The notes under the pieces are model-generated. The model was not told the origin of the DNA, did not search any database, and saw only the letters and a program-made list of their open reading frames with translations. A stretch of DNA of 64,000 nucleotides. Source: a virus. The position numbers and the translations under genes were made by a program. Shown one piece after another: positions 1 through 7,517 of this stretch. How positions within the stretch are numbered: position 1 is the first letter of the stretch; every line of letters starts with the position of its first letter. The stretch is from positions 27,269 to 91,268 of IMG/VR virus record IMGVR_UViG_3300037230_000036; one strand, written 5' to 3'.

Positions 1-2
1 GC

Positions 3-1502
3 GCCTTCTACTGGATGCTGGGGGCGAACGCCGCGACCACCGCCAAGATCATGCTGCATGGACCTCTCCGCGGCGTCCCGATCCTGACCACCGGACTCGG
101 CGTCACCGGCCGGGCCCGTGCCGCGGCAACCTATCTCGGGGCCAGCAAGGACATCCTCAAAGGTTTCCGGATCGGCCGCGACGGGCTCCAGGTCGATATC
201 GCTGCCGGCGCTCGAGACGGGGCCGAGCGTGCCCTCGTCGCCGACGCGGAGCGCCAAGCCATCGTTCATCCGCAGACCACCGACGAAATGGCCGCAGTGC
301 GCCAGCGGGGCGAGGATGCGCTGTCGCCGCGCGCCAGGGGAATGCGCCGGTTCCTCAACATCTGGTCCTCGAACGTCTCCGCCGCGGACCGATTGACCCG
401 GGGGGCCGTGCTGCTCTCCGGCTACCGCACCGCTAAGGCCGAGGGCATGGAGACCATCAACCGGGTCTGGGATCGCGACCTGAATTGGCGGGACAACCCG
501 GAGCGCACCCCGGAAGGTTTCGCGAAGTTCCTCGTCGACCAGACCGTTGGTATCTGGGGCGACATCAACCGGATGCCGTTCATGCGGTCGCAGCTCGGCG
601 GGATGCTGGGCCAGTTCCGCCAATACGAGGTCGGCTATCTCTCGAACCTGCACCAGATGCTGACCCGCATGGGGCCGGAGGGGAAGGTGACGGCGGCGCT
701 GATGCTCGGCGGCCTCGGCATGATGGGTGGCCTCGTCGCGCTGCCCTTTGCGAAGGACGCCATGCAGGCCGGGCAATGGGCCTATGGCGCCATTACGGGG
801 ACGACGCCGGATTGGCAGGATGATCTCCGCGAATCGATGGATTGGATGATGCCGGGGGCCGGCGCCGAAATCATGCAGGGGACGCGACCGCTCGGCATCG
901 ACTGGTCCGGGATCGGCTTCGGCGACCTCATCGGCCGCAACGCGCAGTCGCCGCTCGATCTCCTCGGTGCCGCCGGGTCGATGGCGGTTGGTGCCCCGCA
1001 GCGTGCGATCCAGCGGGAGCGCAGCGGCCAGAGCGATCTCGCAGCCTTCGCCGAACTGACCCCGAACGCGGTCAAGCACATGCTGCAGGCGCTGTATCCG
1101 GAAATCAGTCTCTACTCGGCGAGCGGATCGACGAAGATCGCAGAAGCCCCGACCGAAGCGGATCGCGTCCGCACCGGGCTCGGGTTCCAGTTGGGCTCCC
1201 GCGCCGAGCATTTTCAGCAGAGCAGCGAAGCCTATCGCCGCAGCGACGCTGCGCATGCTGCGCTCACTATGGCGGAAAACCGGATCGCGAACCTGCGGGA
1301 CCGCGGGGAGCCGATCAACGATGCCCTCGTCGATGCCGAGCATGTGATCCAGCAGGGAGAGCGCAGCGGCGTCTTTTCGCCGACGGAAGTCAGCACCTTC
1401 CGCCGCGATCTCCAGCACAAGTTCCAGCAGCGCGCCAATCCCCAGGCGGGATCGCCGACGATGCGGAGAATTCAGGCGATGCAGCCGACAGTCCAGCAAT
1501 AG
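3..1502 (+). CDS. C-terminal part of a giant polyvalent virion protein
   Basis: The frame is already open at the left edge (AFYW precedes the first Met at 15), so this is the last ~500 residues of a longer protein. About residues 187-205 after that Met read PFMRSQLGGMLGQFRQYEV, which resembles the PLxRFG domain of giant phage polyvalent proteins. A Gly/Met-rich hydrophobic stretch follows (~226-246), possibly membrane-active. The rest is helical and polar. In Bcep22-like podoviruses such proteins are ejected with the DNA and may act in the infected cell; that role is inferred. The next gene starts 71 bases later after a promoter-like box. Family assignment rests on the motif only. Confidence 0.7.
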   Translation, partial: AFYWMLGANAATTAKIMLHGPLRGVPILTTGLGVTGRARAAATYLGASKDILKGFRIGRDGLQVDIAAGARDGAERALVADAERQAIVHPQTTDEMAAVRQRGEDALSPRARGMRRFLNIWSSNVSAADRLTRGAVLLSGYRTAKAEGMETINRVWDRDLNWRDNPERTPEGFAKFLVDQTVGIWGDINRMPFMRSQLGGMLGQFRQYEVGYLSNLHQMLTRMGPEGKVTAALMLGGLGMMGGLVALPFAKDAMQAGQWAYGAITGTTPDWQDDLRESMDWMMPGAGAEIMQGTRPLGIDWSGIGFGDLIGRNAQSPLDLLGAAGSMAVGAPQRAIQRERSGQSDLAAFAELTPNAVKHMLQALYPEISLYSASGSTKIAEAPTEADRVRTGLGFQLGSRAEHFQQSSEAYRRSDAAHAALTMAENRIANLRDRGEPINDALVDAEHVIQQGERSGVFSPTEVSTFRRDLQHKFQQRANPQAGSPTMRRIQAMQPTVQQ

Positions 1503-1517
1503 CCGGCGCATCTTCCT

Positions 1518-1541
1518 TTTCACGAAACGTCGCTGTAGTAT
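1518..1541 (+). promoter_or_regulatory. Promoter-like box, class A copy 1
   Basis: TTTCAC, exactly 10 bases, then TGTAGTAT, lying between two genes. Four other intergenic sites (34072, 41726, 60200, 63626) have the same layout upstream of a gene start. Read as TTTCAC-N12-TAGTAT it has the short spacer of alphaproteobacterial housekeeping promoters. It would drive the secreted fibre-like gene at 1574. Confidence 0.5.
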
Positions 1542-1573
1542 CTCCGCGCTCAACCCTGCGTCTGGAGATGGCG

Positions 1574-2995
1574 ATGTCGCGCAAACTCACGAAGCTCTTT
1601 GCGGGTGCCCTGTTTGCGGCGTCGCTGTTCCTGCTCCCGCTGACCGCCGCCATTGCCCAGAGCGGGTCTGTCGGCTGCCCGATTTCGAGTACCATCGAAA
1701 AGACGGTCGCCGGAACGTCCTACACGGTCTTGCTGTCCGACCAGTGCAAGTTGCTCGCCTTTACGAACAGCGGCTCCGTTGCGGTCACGCTGCCCAATGC
1801 GGCAGCGACCTTCCCGGTCGGGTTCCGCGTCAGCATGCGGGCGCAAGGGGCCGGCACCGTCACCGTGACACCGACCACATCGACGATCAATGCCGGCTCG
1901 ACCGTCTCGGCGGCGTCCGGCTTCGGCTTCGATATCTGGACCGACGGCGTCAACTACTGGACCCAGGGCGGCGGCGCCCCCGGCGGCTCCGGCTCCTTCA
2001 ACACCGTGACCTTCGGTGCGTCCTCGACGATCGGTGGCACTCTTGCTGGCGGCTCGACGGCCGCAACGATCGCCGCCACCGGCGCTTCCGGAAACCTGAT
2101 CGTCGGCACGGCGGATCAGAGCGGCGGCGTCTATCTCGGGGGCGGCGCGACCACCGTCGGCAATGCGGCTCTCCAGGCTGCTCCGGGCACCGGCACGATC
2201 GTCAACCAGGTCGTCGTTACCCCTGGCGCGACGGGCACGGCCCCTTCGGTTCTCGCCGGCGGATCGCTCGCCGATGCCGGAGAGGGGGCCGTCTTCGGAA
2301 CGAACGGCACCGGCACGCTCAGCTTCGATACCAGCGGATCGACGGTCCAGTTTCAGGTTCTCCGCACGGCTTCGGCGGTCAACAATCTGACCGTCACGGG
2401 GTCCACCGGAACCGGCGCCGTCACGCTCGGCACGAGCGGCACCGGGGGGACGATCCCGATTGTCATCGCACCGAAATCGACGGGTATTCTTGCGCTCGGC
2501 GGCACGACAGTCGCGAACTCCGCCGTGCAGATTACGCCGGTCGCGAGCAGCGTCGACTTTCTCGCTGCCACGGGCTCCGCCGCGGGTACGCCCGGCTCGG
2601 TTAGCCTCTACGCTGCCGGCACGGACACCAATGTCCTGCTCAATCTCGGTCCGAAGGGGTCGGGATATCTCAACCTCGCGTCGTCGGCCGGCACCCCGGC
2701 GCACATCGTCACCACGCAGACGACGCCGCCAGCGTTGACCTCATGCGGCGGCGGTTCACCGGCTATCACCGGGTCCGATACCGCCGGCATCGTCACGATG
2801 GGGACGTCTGCCACGGGTTGCGTGATTACGTTCAACGTTGCCTACACGACGGCGCCGTATTGCATCGTGAACTGGATCGCGACGCCGCTCGCTTCGCAAA
2901 GCTGGGCGACAACCAACACGGCAATCACGCTGACGCAGACTTCGGCCAGCACCAACAAGGCCGTGTATTTCTGCTCTGGCACCACCGGCGGCTGA
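1574..2995 (+). CDS. Secreted fibre-like structural protein
   Basis: 473 residues. The start at 1574 is chosen because GGAG at 1564-1567 lies 6 bases upstream; an in-frame ATG at 1568 would touch the GGAG. Residues 1-28 form a clear Sec signal peptide (basic n-region, Leu/Ala core, AIAQ). The mature part is Gly/Ser/Thr-rich beta repeats of the kind found in phage fibres (many GTGT, GSTxx and TLPNAA-like turns), with cysteine pairs near both ends. There is no enzyme motif. A signal peptide on a fibre-like protein is odd, because virion proteins normally fold in the cytoplasm. It could instead be an exported surface protein made during infection. Confidence 0.7.
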   Translation: MSRKLTKLFAGALFAASLFLLPLTAAIAQSGSVGCPISSTIEKTVAGTSYTVLLSDQCKLLAFTNSGSVAVTLPNAAATFPVGFRVSMRAQGAGTVTVTPTTSTINAGSTVSAASGFGFDIWTDGVNYWTQGGGAPGGSGSFNTVTFGASSTIGGTLAGGSTAATIAATGASGNLIVGTADQSGGVYLGGGATTVGNAALQAAPGTGTIVNQVVVTPGATGTAPSVLAGGSLADAGEGAVFGTNGTGTLSFDTSGSTVQFQVLRTASAVNNLTVTGSTGTGAVTLGTSGTGGTIPIVIAPKSTGILALGGTTVANSAVQITPVASSVDFLAATGSAAGTPGSVSLYAAGTDTNVLLNLGPKGSGYLNLASSAGTPAHIVTTQTTPPALTSCGGGSPAITGSDTAGIVTMGTSATGCVITFNVAYTTAPYCIVNWIATPLASQSWATTNTAITLTQTSASTNKAVYFCSGTTGG

Positions 2996-3018
2996 TCCGA
3001 AGTATTTGAATGCTGAAG

Positions 3019-3046
3019 CCGGGAGGGCTAGGTTCAGTCCTCCCGG
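3019..3046 (+). terminator. Hairpin after the fibre-like gene
   Basis: Inverted repeat with an 11-bp stem (one G-T pair) and a 6-base loop: CCGGGAGGGCT / AGTCCTCCCGG. It begins 23 bases after the stop at 2995. No T-run follows, so it may be a stabilising hairpin rather than a true terminator. Confidence 0.45.
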
Positions 3047-3066
3047 ACACCATCGGAGATGCCTCG

Positions 3067-3378
3067 ATGCGACTCATATTGACCGCGAGCGCGGTATTGT
3101 TCCTCGGCGCGGCCGGCGTATCAGCCGCCGCCGATTCCAACACCCCGAAGCAATACACGCTTACCGTGACCTCGGATGAGGTGAACGAGATCGGCGCCGC
3201 TCTCGGCAACGAACCCTTCAACAAGGTCTCCGCGCTGATGGAGAAGCTGAAGGCCCAGGTCACCGAGCAGACGCTGAAGGCCTCGGCGGCGGCATTGCCG
3301 AAATCTGACCCCGACAAGGCCGCGGGGGCGCCGGCCGCAGTTCCCGCGAAGCCCGACGAGACCGCACCCGTGAAATAG
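3067..3378 (+). CDS. Small secreted protein
   Basis: 103 residues. Start 3067 has GGAG at 3055-3058 with 8-base spacing; an upstream in-frame ATG at 3010 would read through the hairpin. Residues 1-20 are a Sec signal peptide ending near VSAAA. The mature protein has a short beta-like segment (YTLTVTSDEV), a helix rich in Lys/Glu, and a disordered Pro/Ala/Lys tail. It stands directly before the endolysin, so a periplasmic role in lysis is possible, but I do not recognise the family. Confidence 0.7.
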   Translation: MRLILTASAVLFLGAAGVSAAADSNTPKQYTLTVTSDEVNEIGAALGNEPFNKVSALMEKLKAQVTEQTLKASAAALPKSDPDKAAGAPAAVPAKPDETAPVK

Positions 3379-3404
3379 TCCTGGGCCCTGTTGGAAGTCC
3401 ATAA

Positions 3405-3932
3405 ATGAGCACCTGCGCCTCTCTCCCGGACTCTGCCGCGAATGCCGTTCTCGACTTTGTGTCGGTCGAGGAGAGCGACGGCAATTACGACGCCTATATC
3501 GGGCACGCCGGGGCACCGGCCGGGACGATCACGGGCAAAACGATCGCCGAGGTCTATGCATTCCAGCGGCAACTCGTCGACGATGGGGAGCCATCCTCGG
3601 CGGCTGGCCGATATCAGTTCATCCAGGTCACGTTGGAAGAATGCGTCCAGACCGCTGGCCTGCCATTGACCACCCTATTCACGCCGGCCGTACAGGATCA
3701 GCTTGCCCTTCAGCTGTTGAACACCCGCGGCTTTGCTCGCTGGAGGGTCGGGGAGTTGTCGGACGCGGCGTTCGCCCACAACCTGTCATGCGAGTGGGCA
3801 TCGCTTCCAGACCCGCAGAATGCAGGGAAGTCGCATTATGACGGTGTGGGACCGAATCATGCCGGGCGCACGCTCAGCGAGGTCTATGCAGCCCTGGCCG
3901 CGGCACGAGCCTCGACGGTGTCCCCGACGTAA
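3405..3932 (+). CDS. Endolysin, lambda-R-like (GH104-type) muramidase
   Basis: 175 residues. It would cleave the glycan strands of peptidoglycan. The pattern matches lambda R endolysin: an early acidic site (VEESDGNYDAY, E22/E23 as catalytic candidates), AGRYQF at 67-72, a QDQLALQLL helix, and CEWASLPD near 129-136. Length fits the family (lambda R is 158). There is no signal peptide or N-terminal anchor, so export would need a holin; the candidate is the membrane protein at 4087. Whether it is a transglycosylase or a hydrolase cannot be told from sequence. Confidence 0.85.
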   Translation: MSTCASLPDSAANAVLDFVSVEESDGNYDAYIGHAGAPAGTITGKTIAEVYAFQRQLVDDGEPSSAAGRYQFIQVTLEECVQTAGLPLTTLFTPAVQDQLALQLLNTRGFARWRVGELSDAAFAHNLSCEWASLPDPQNAGKSHYDGVGPNHAGRTLSEVYAALAAARASTVSPT

Positions 3933-3934
3933 AA

Positions 3935-3954
3935 GACCCCGCCGGAGCGGGGTC
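3935..3954 (+). terminator. GC hairpin after the endolysin
   Basis: GACCCCGC, loop CGGA, GCGGGGTC: an 8-bp perfect stem 2 bases after the endolysin stop, preceded by AAAA and lacking a T-run. The 132 bases from 3955 to 4086 hold no gene; a weak box resembling class A (TGTAGACT at 4023) is the only other signal there. Confidence 0.5.
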
Positions 3955-4086
3955 AAGGTCGGGAGGAAACGCCTAAGAGACGTACAGCACGAGCGCATGC
4001 GCCCTCATACCGTGAGCGGCAATGTAGACTTTGGGATCAATTTCCGGTAGCCCTTATTGCAGAGTTCTTACCTCGCGGAGCCGGTC

Positions 4087-4458
4087 ATGGATTCAACGCA
4101 TGCGGCTGTTGGCGTCAGCGCTGGCGGTGCTGTCGGCATCCTGACGGGGCTCATCGCCGGGACCTGGAAGCTCGACCCGACGCTCGCATCCGATTGGGCG
4201 ATGGCGGTTGTCGGCACCGCAGGATTCGCAGGGGGTTGGCTGACCTGGTTCATCCGCTGGAAATGGCCGAGCGCCCCGCCGTTGCCGGGCGATACAATCA
4301 CTCTCGCCGGCCCCGTGACCGCAACCGTGGCCGAGCCGGCACCTGTGCCGCCGCTCGCAATGGCTGCAGCGAGCCCGATCCGACCGCTGGCACCCGCGCC
4401 GCTGCCGTCTACCATTATCGGGATCGGCGGCCAGCCTATTCCGGAACAGGGGCACTGA
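4087..4458 (+). CDS. Small membrane protein, holin candidate
   Basis: 123 residues. Start 4087 is preferred (GCGGAG at 4075-4080); an ATG-independent extension to 4057 is possible. Two hydrophobic segments, ~8-27 and ~39-60 (WLTWFIRWKW at its end), are followed by a Pro/Ala-rich polar tail. Two membrane spans next to an endolysin suggest a class II holin. The Pro-rich tail is longer than in typical holins. I could not name a family. Confidence 0.6.
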   Translation: MDSTHAAVGVSAGGAVGILTGLIAGTWKLDPTLASDWAMAVVGTAGFAGGWLTWFIRWKWPSAPPLPGDTITLAGPVTATVAEPAPVPPLAMAAASPIRPLAPAPLPSTIIGIGGQPIPEQGH

Positions 4459-4459
4459 A

Positions 4460-4627
4460 ATGAGCATCCTCCTCATCGTCGTTCTGGTCCTCGTGCTCGG
4501 TGGGGGCGGCTGGGGCTATTCCCGCTATGGCTACTCCCGATACGGCTACGGCGGCGGGTTCGGCATCGGCGGAATCCTGCTGCTGGTCCTGATCGTGTAC
4601 CTCATCTTCGGTCGCCTGCGGTTCTAG
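4460..4627 (+). CDS. Tiny Gly/Tyr membrane protein, DUF3309-like
   Basis: 55 residues: hydrophobic N-terminus (~2-13), a Gly/Tyr/Ser/Arg repeat (YSRYGYSRYGYGGG), then a second hydrophobic segment (~34-50). This layout matches DUF3309, short membrane proteins common in proteobacterial chromosomes, so it may come from the host. It starts one base after the stop of the preceding gene. Function unknown; an accessory lysis protein is conceivable from position. Confidence 0.65.
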   Translation: MSILLIVVLVLVLGGGGWGYSRYGYSRYGYGGGFGIGGILLLVLIVYLIFGRLRF

Positions 4628-4636
4628 GGGTGGCGC

Positions 4637-4975
4637 ATGCTGGACCTCGGGGGAGTAGGAGAATTTCTTCTCGGCATCGCCGCCATAACGCCGACCGTAG
4701 TGTCCGGATTCGGAGCATTCGCGGCGTGGGGTGCGCGAACCGAGGCGAGGGCAGCGCACCGCTTTGGGAAGGCCGCGGCCGTGATCGCCGATGAGGTCCG
4801 CGTCGACATGAAGGAGCTTGCCGTCAACACGAACAGCAAGATGGACGCGACGATCGAGGCGATAAAAGCCGAGGGTGCCGCGCACGCGATTGTCACCGGG
4901 CTTGAGGGTGAGAAGGCAGGAATTGCAACAGGTGTCGCGCAGGAAGTGGCGCGGCAGAACAAGGAGACGACGTGA
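4637..4975 (+). CDS. Membrane-anchored helical protein, inner-spanin candidate
   Basis: 112 residues. One N-terminal hydrophobic span (~7-32) then a charged, Ala/Glu/Lys-rich helix likely to form a coiled coil in the periplasm. An N-terminal anchor plus coiled coil directly upstream of overlapping lipoprotein genes is the arrangement of Rz/Rz1 spanins. The sequence has no diagnostic motif, so the call rests on topology and neighbours. Its stop overlaps the next start (TGATG). Confidence 0.55.
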   Translation: MLDLGGVGEFLLGIAAITPTVVSGFGAFAAWGARTEARAAHRFGKAAAVIADEVRVDMKELAVNTNSKMDATIEAIKAEGAAHAIVTGLEGEKAGIATGVAQEVARQNKETT

Positions 4976-5538
4976 TGCACAATTTACTGAACCCGTATCT
5001 TCCCGCTCGCGCCGCCGCTTGGTCGCTCAAGCTGGCCGGGGCGACGATTCTTGCTGTTGGGCTCGTGCTGGCTACGAGCGGATGCACGCTCCCCGTTGCC
5101 CCAACACCCCCGTCATCGGAGCAGGCCACATTTACGAAGGTGCTGAACCAACTCGGCAGCACGCAAATCCCGTCCCTACAAGATCAGGCCAACGCGGCGA
5201 TGGCTGAGACGCCGCCGAACACACACATCGCGCAATGCGCAGGCACGCTGCCCGACCCGGCCAATCCGCAAACCGGGACTGGCGCCATGTCGGTTGCGGG
5301 GGCCATTCAGAAGCTCGCCGCCGCTGCCGGGCCAAATCCGAGCGCGCTGGTGCAGACGACCGTTGCGCTCGCTTTTGCGCCCCACAGCGCGCAGTTTGAT
5401 TGGGCGGCCGGGCAGATCGAGCAGGGTTGTGTCCAGGCTCTTCAGGACGCTATCAATGCCGGAAAGGCGACGGCGGCTGATCTCCAGACCATGAACATCG
5501 CGACCGTTCTTGCGCTTGCGCAGGCGGGCACTCTCTGA
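4975..5538 (+). CDS. Lipoprotein
   Basis: 187 residues. ATG 4975 is chosen (AAGGAG at 4961-4966, 8-base spacing); GTG at 4972 is an alternative. A long n-region, a hydrophobic core and the lipobox LATSGC (Cys ~37) mark it as a lipoprotein. The mature part is Ala/Gln/Pro-rich and helical with two further Cys. It is too long for a classical Rz1 outer spanin, but it is the first of three lipoprotein genes in a row. Overlaps the next gene by one base (TGATG). Confidence 0.75.
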   Translation: MHNLLNPYLPARAAAWSLKLAGATILAVGLVLATSGCTLPVAPTPPSSEQATFTKVLNQLGSTQIPSLQDQANAAMAETPPNTHIAQCAGTLPDPANPQTGTGAMSVAGAIQKLAAAAGPNPSALVQTTVALAFAPHSAQFDWAAGQIEQGCVQALQDAINAGKATAADLQTMNIATVLALAQAGTL

Positions 5539-5687
5539 TGACGAGGCGCCCCAAACTGCATGCGGCGGTCCTCATTCTGGGACTGCTGGCGCTCGCCGGC
5601 TGCAACCAACTTGCGGCGGTGCAAGCCCAGGTCGATCAGCGGGCGCTTGTGCTTCCGCCGGAGCCTGGAAAGGACGTAGCGCCATGA
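5538..5687 (+). CDS. Small lipoprotein, outer-spanin candidate
   Basis: 49 residues, not obvious by length alone. Signal with lipobox LALAGC (Cys 22), then 27 polar residues with Pro-Pro near the end, much like Rz1. The ATG overlaps the upstream TGA, and its own stop overlaps the next ATG (ATGA), which supports real translation in a coupled cluster. Confidence 0.65.
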   Translation: MTRRPKLHAAVLILGLLALAGCNQLAAVQAQVDQRALVLPPEPGKDVAP

Positions 5688-5830
5688 AAACCATCGTGAT
5701 CCTCGCTCTCCTGGCACTGGCAGCATGTGCGTCCGCTAGCGGAGGAGCCCCGCTGCCGCAAGGTTCGACCATCGAGCCGGGGTTCTCGCTCTTCTGCGAC
5801 ACGCACCCGCATCAGGGAACATGCCAATGA
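5684..5830 (+). CDS. Small lipoprotein
   Basis: 48 residues with lipobox LALAAC (Cys 15) and a short mature part containing two more Cys (FCDTHPHQGTC). Starts in an ATGA overlap with the upstream lipoprotein. It is the third consecutive lipoprotein gene; a disulfide-linked outer-membrane partner for the inner spanin is one reading. Confidence 0.65.
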   Translation: MKTIVILALLALAACASASGGAPLPQGSTIEPGFSLFCDTHPHQGTCQ

Positions 5831-5880
5831 CCCCCGTCCAGGCCGTCAACCTCGCCGCCACGAGCTACGGAGAATTTTGA
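5827..5880 (+). pseudogene. 17-codon relic of a lipase-type gene start
   Basis: A frame in ATGA overlap with the preceding gene encodes MTPVQAVNLAATSYGEF. Its first ten residues closely match the first eleven of the lipase at 7514 (MITPVQAVTLA), and the nucleotides match too. After that the similarity ends. It looks like a duplicated or deleted gene start whose tail now supplies the GGAG for the next gene. It could still be translated for coupling. Confidence 0.45.
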
Positions 5881-6209
5881 TGGGAAGCATGTACCGGGAT
5901 CAATCTCAGGCAGAGATTGAGAAAGAGCGGAGGCGGTACGAGAAAGAACTGGAGAAGGAGCGCATCGAGGACATCGATGGAGAAATCAACTGGGCCTACT
6001 CGCAGATGCGGATCATCGAGGCCTGGTTGGAAGGCGCGATCGAGCGGAACGAGGCGCTGCTATCCGACAAGGACCAGAAGCGGATCGACAAGGCGATTGT
6101 CGTAACCCGGACCGGACTGAAGATGCTGAAGAAGGTCGTCAAGAGCCGCGCGCCGCATTTGGATACGGCGGCGTGGAAGGCTGAAGCCAAACAAACGACT
6201 CAGCAATGA
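5880..6209 (+). CDS. Charged coiled-coil protein
   Basis: 109 residues beginning in a TGATG overlap, with GGAG 8 bases upstream. Residues ~8-30 are a strongly charged helix (EKERRRYEKELEKERIED); the rest is helical with many Lys/Arg. No membrane segment or signal. Function unknown. Four-base overlap with the peptidase gene that follows. Confidence 0.65.
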   Translation: MGSMYRDQSQAEIEKERRRYEKELEKERIEDIDGEINWAYSQMRIIEAWLEGAIERNEALLSDKDQKRIDKAIVVTRTGLKMLKKVVKSRAPHLDTAAWKAEAKQTTQQ

Positions 6210-6592
6210 TCCCCGATCAGATCGCCCAACTCAGCACCGTCAACACGCAGATCAACGCCGAGCCGTTTGTTCTCGACTCGCCGATGGAGCTGCCCGACAC
6301 CTGGAAATGCAAGCCTGACGGCAAGGGCTGGCTCTGCCGGGACTACGTGCAGTGCAAGGCCGAGACGTTGCGTGAGGCCGGATGGGACAACGCGGCTATC
6401 CCGCTGCTGACGATCCTCTGCTACGACGAACTCGGCGATTACCATGCCGTTCTTGGTGTCGCCGATGGGCCGGACGTGATGATCCTCGACAACCGCGCGC
6501 CCGATATCTACCGCCGCTCGACCCCGCCCTTCGCCTATCGATGGGATCGGATACAGATCGTCGGTAGCGACGAGTTCGAGCCGCTGACGTGA
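6206..6592 (+). CDS. BTLCP-type transglutaminase-like cysteine peptidase
   Basis: 128 residues. The catalytic layout of bacterial transglutaminase-like cysteine proteinases (Peptidase C93) is visible: Cys44 in WLCRDY (family usually GDCEDY), His80 in YHAVLGV, Asp95-Asn96 in ILDNR. Length is short for the family and there is no signal peptide, so it would act in the cytoplasm or after lysis. Starts in an ATGA overlap. A protein-processing or lysis role is possible from position; the substrate is unknown. Gly-Asp before the Cys is replaced, so activity should not be assumed. Confidence 0.75.
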   Translation: MIPDQIAQLSTVNTQINAEPFVLDSPMELPDTWKCKPDGKGWLCRDYVQCKAETLREAGWDNAAIPLLTILCYDELGDYHAVLGVADGPDVMILDNRAPDIYRRSTPPFAYRWDRIQIVGSDEFEPLT

Positions 6593-6894
6593 ACACGAGT
6601 GTCAGACTTAACGATGCCGTTTTACTTCTCGCGCACGATCTTGTGCGACCGGAAGATGGCGGGGATCACTTGCCAGTGAAGTTGGCGTCAGCTCGATCGT
6701 CTGCCGATACCATCGCGGTCGCTACCGAAATCCAAGCTGTCGTCGATGGTCTGAGGCAATCCGAGCGCGAGGCGATCGTCAACTTCATCGAGCGCTGCGC
6801 CGATAAGAGCGGCCAGCCGGCAAAGAACGTCCTCGAAAACATGGCAAGCACGATCCAGGCGCTGACCGATGGGGAAATGGAGGAGTTTCGGTGA
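6589..6894 (+). CDS. Hypothetical protein
   Basis: 101 residues in ATGA overlap with the peptidase gene. Helical, acidic C-terminus (DGEMEEFR), no membrane segment, no recognised motif. Its stop overlaps the next start. Confidence 0.6.
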   Translation: MNTSVRLNDAVLLLAHDLVRPEDGGDHLPVKLASARSSADTIAVATEIQAVVDGLRQSEREAIVNFIERCADKSGQPAKNVLENMASTIQALTDGEMEEFR

Positions 6895-7517
6895 CGCGAG
6901 TTGCCGCGCTCTTTGTGGAGGTTGGCGGCTGCTATTTCGGCCATCCAGACGTTGATCCATGGGATGAAACGCGCGACGCCAGAAAATATCATGGGCCGCA
7001 TCCAGTCGTGGCGCATCCGCCCTGTCAACGCTGGGGACGGTTCTGGCACGGCTCGACCAGGAAGCCGCATCAATTCACACTCGGCGACGACGCCGGTTGC
7101 TTTGCTACTGCGTTGAATGCCGTTCGCACTTACGGCGGTGTGTTGGAGCACCCTGCCGACAGTCGGGCGTTCGGGCATTTTGGACTACCGATCCCTAAGC
7201 GCGGATCGGGGTGGACCATCGCCGACGATCATGGCGGGCGATCCTGCTACGTCGAGCAGGGTCACTATGGCCATGAGGCGCGCAAGGCAACGTGGCTCTA
7301 TGCGGTCGGCGTAGAGTTCCCTGCGCTGAATTGGGAACGTGGCGAACAGAAAATCCCGCAGTGGATGACCGACCGCTACGGCTATGCCAAGGCTCGCAAA
7401 ATAGGCGTCGTCGCGATGGTTGGCGGCAAGGACAAGACCGCAATCCGCAACCGGACACCCGAACCGTTCCGAGACATACTGCTCAGTATCGCTAGGAGTG
7501 TGACGGCATTCCGATGA
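6891..7517 (+). CDS. Cytosine-5 methyltransferase-related protein
   Basis: 208 residues. VAHPPCQRWG (Pro-Pro-Cys at 43-45) resembles motif IV of DNA cytosine-5 methyltransferases, and VLEHPAD (~84-90) resembles motif VI. The N-terminus lacks a convincing SAM-binding motif I (no FxGxG) and the protein is short. It may therefore be a reduced methyltransferase or a DNA-binding derivative. Unexpected inside an exit cassette. Overlaps both neighbours by four bases. Confidence 0.55.
   Translation: MTRVAALFVEVGGCYFGHPDVDPWDETRDARKYHGPHPVVAHPPCQRWGRFWHGSTRKPHQFTLGDDAGCFATALNAVRTYGGVLEHPADSRAFGHFGLPIPKRGSGWTIADDHGGRSCYVEQGHYGHEARKATWLYAVGVEFPALNWERGEQKIPQWMTDRYGYAKARKIGVVAMVGGKDKTAIRNRTPEPFRDILLSIARSVTAFR

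Noticed and set aside
842-1573. Upstream extension of the fibre-like gene
   Set aside because: The extension overlaps the giant-protein gene in another frame and would bury the signal peptide.
1550-2704. 384-codon minus-strand frame
   Set aside because: Arg/Gly/Asp-rich shadow of the secreted fibre-like gene.
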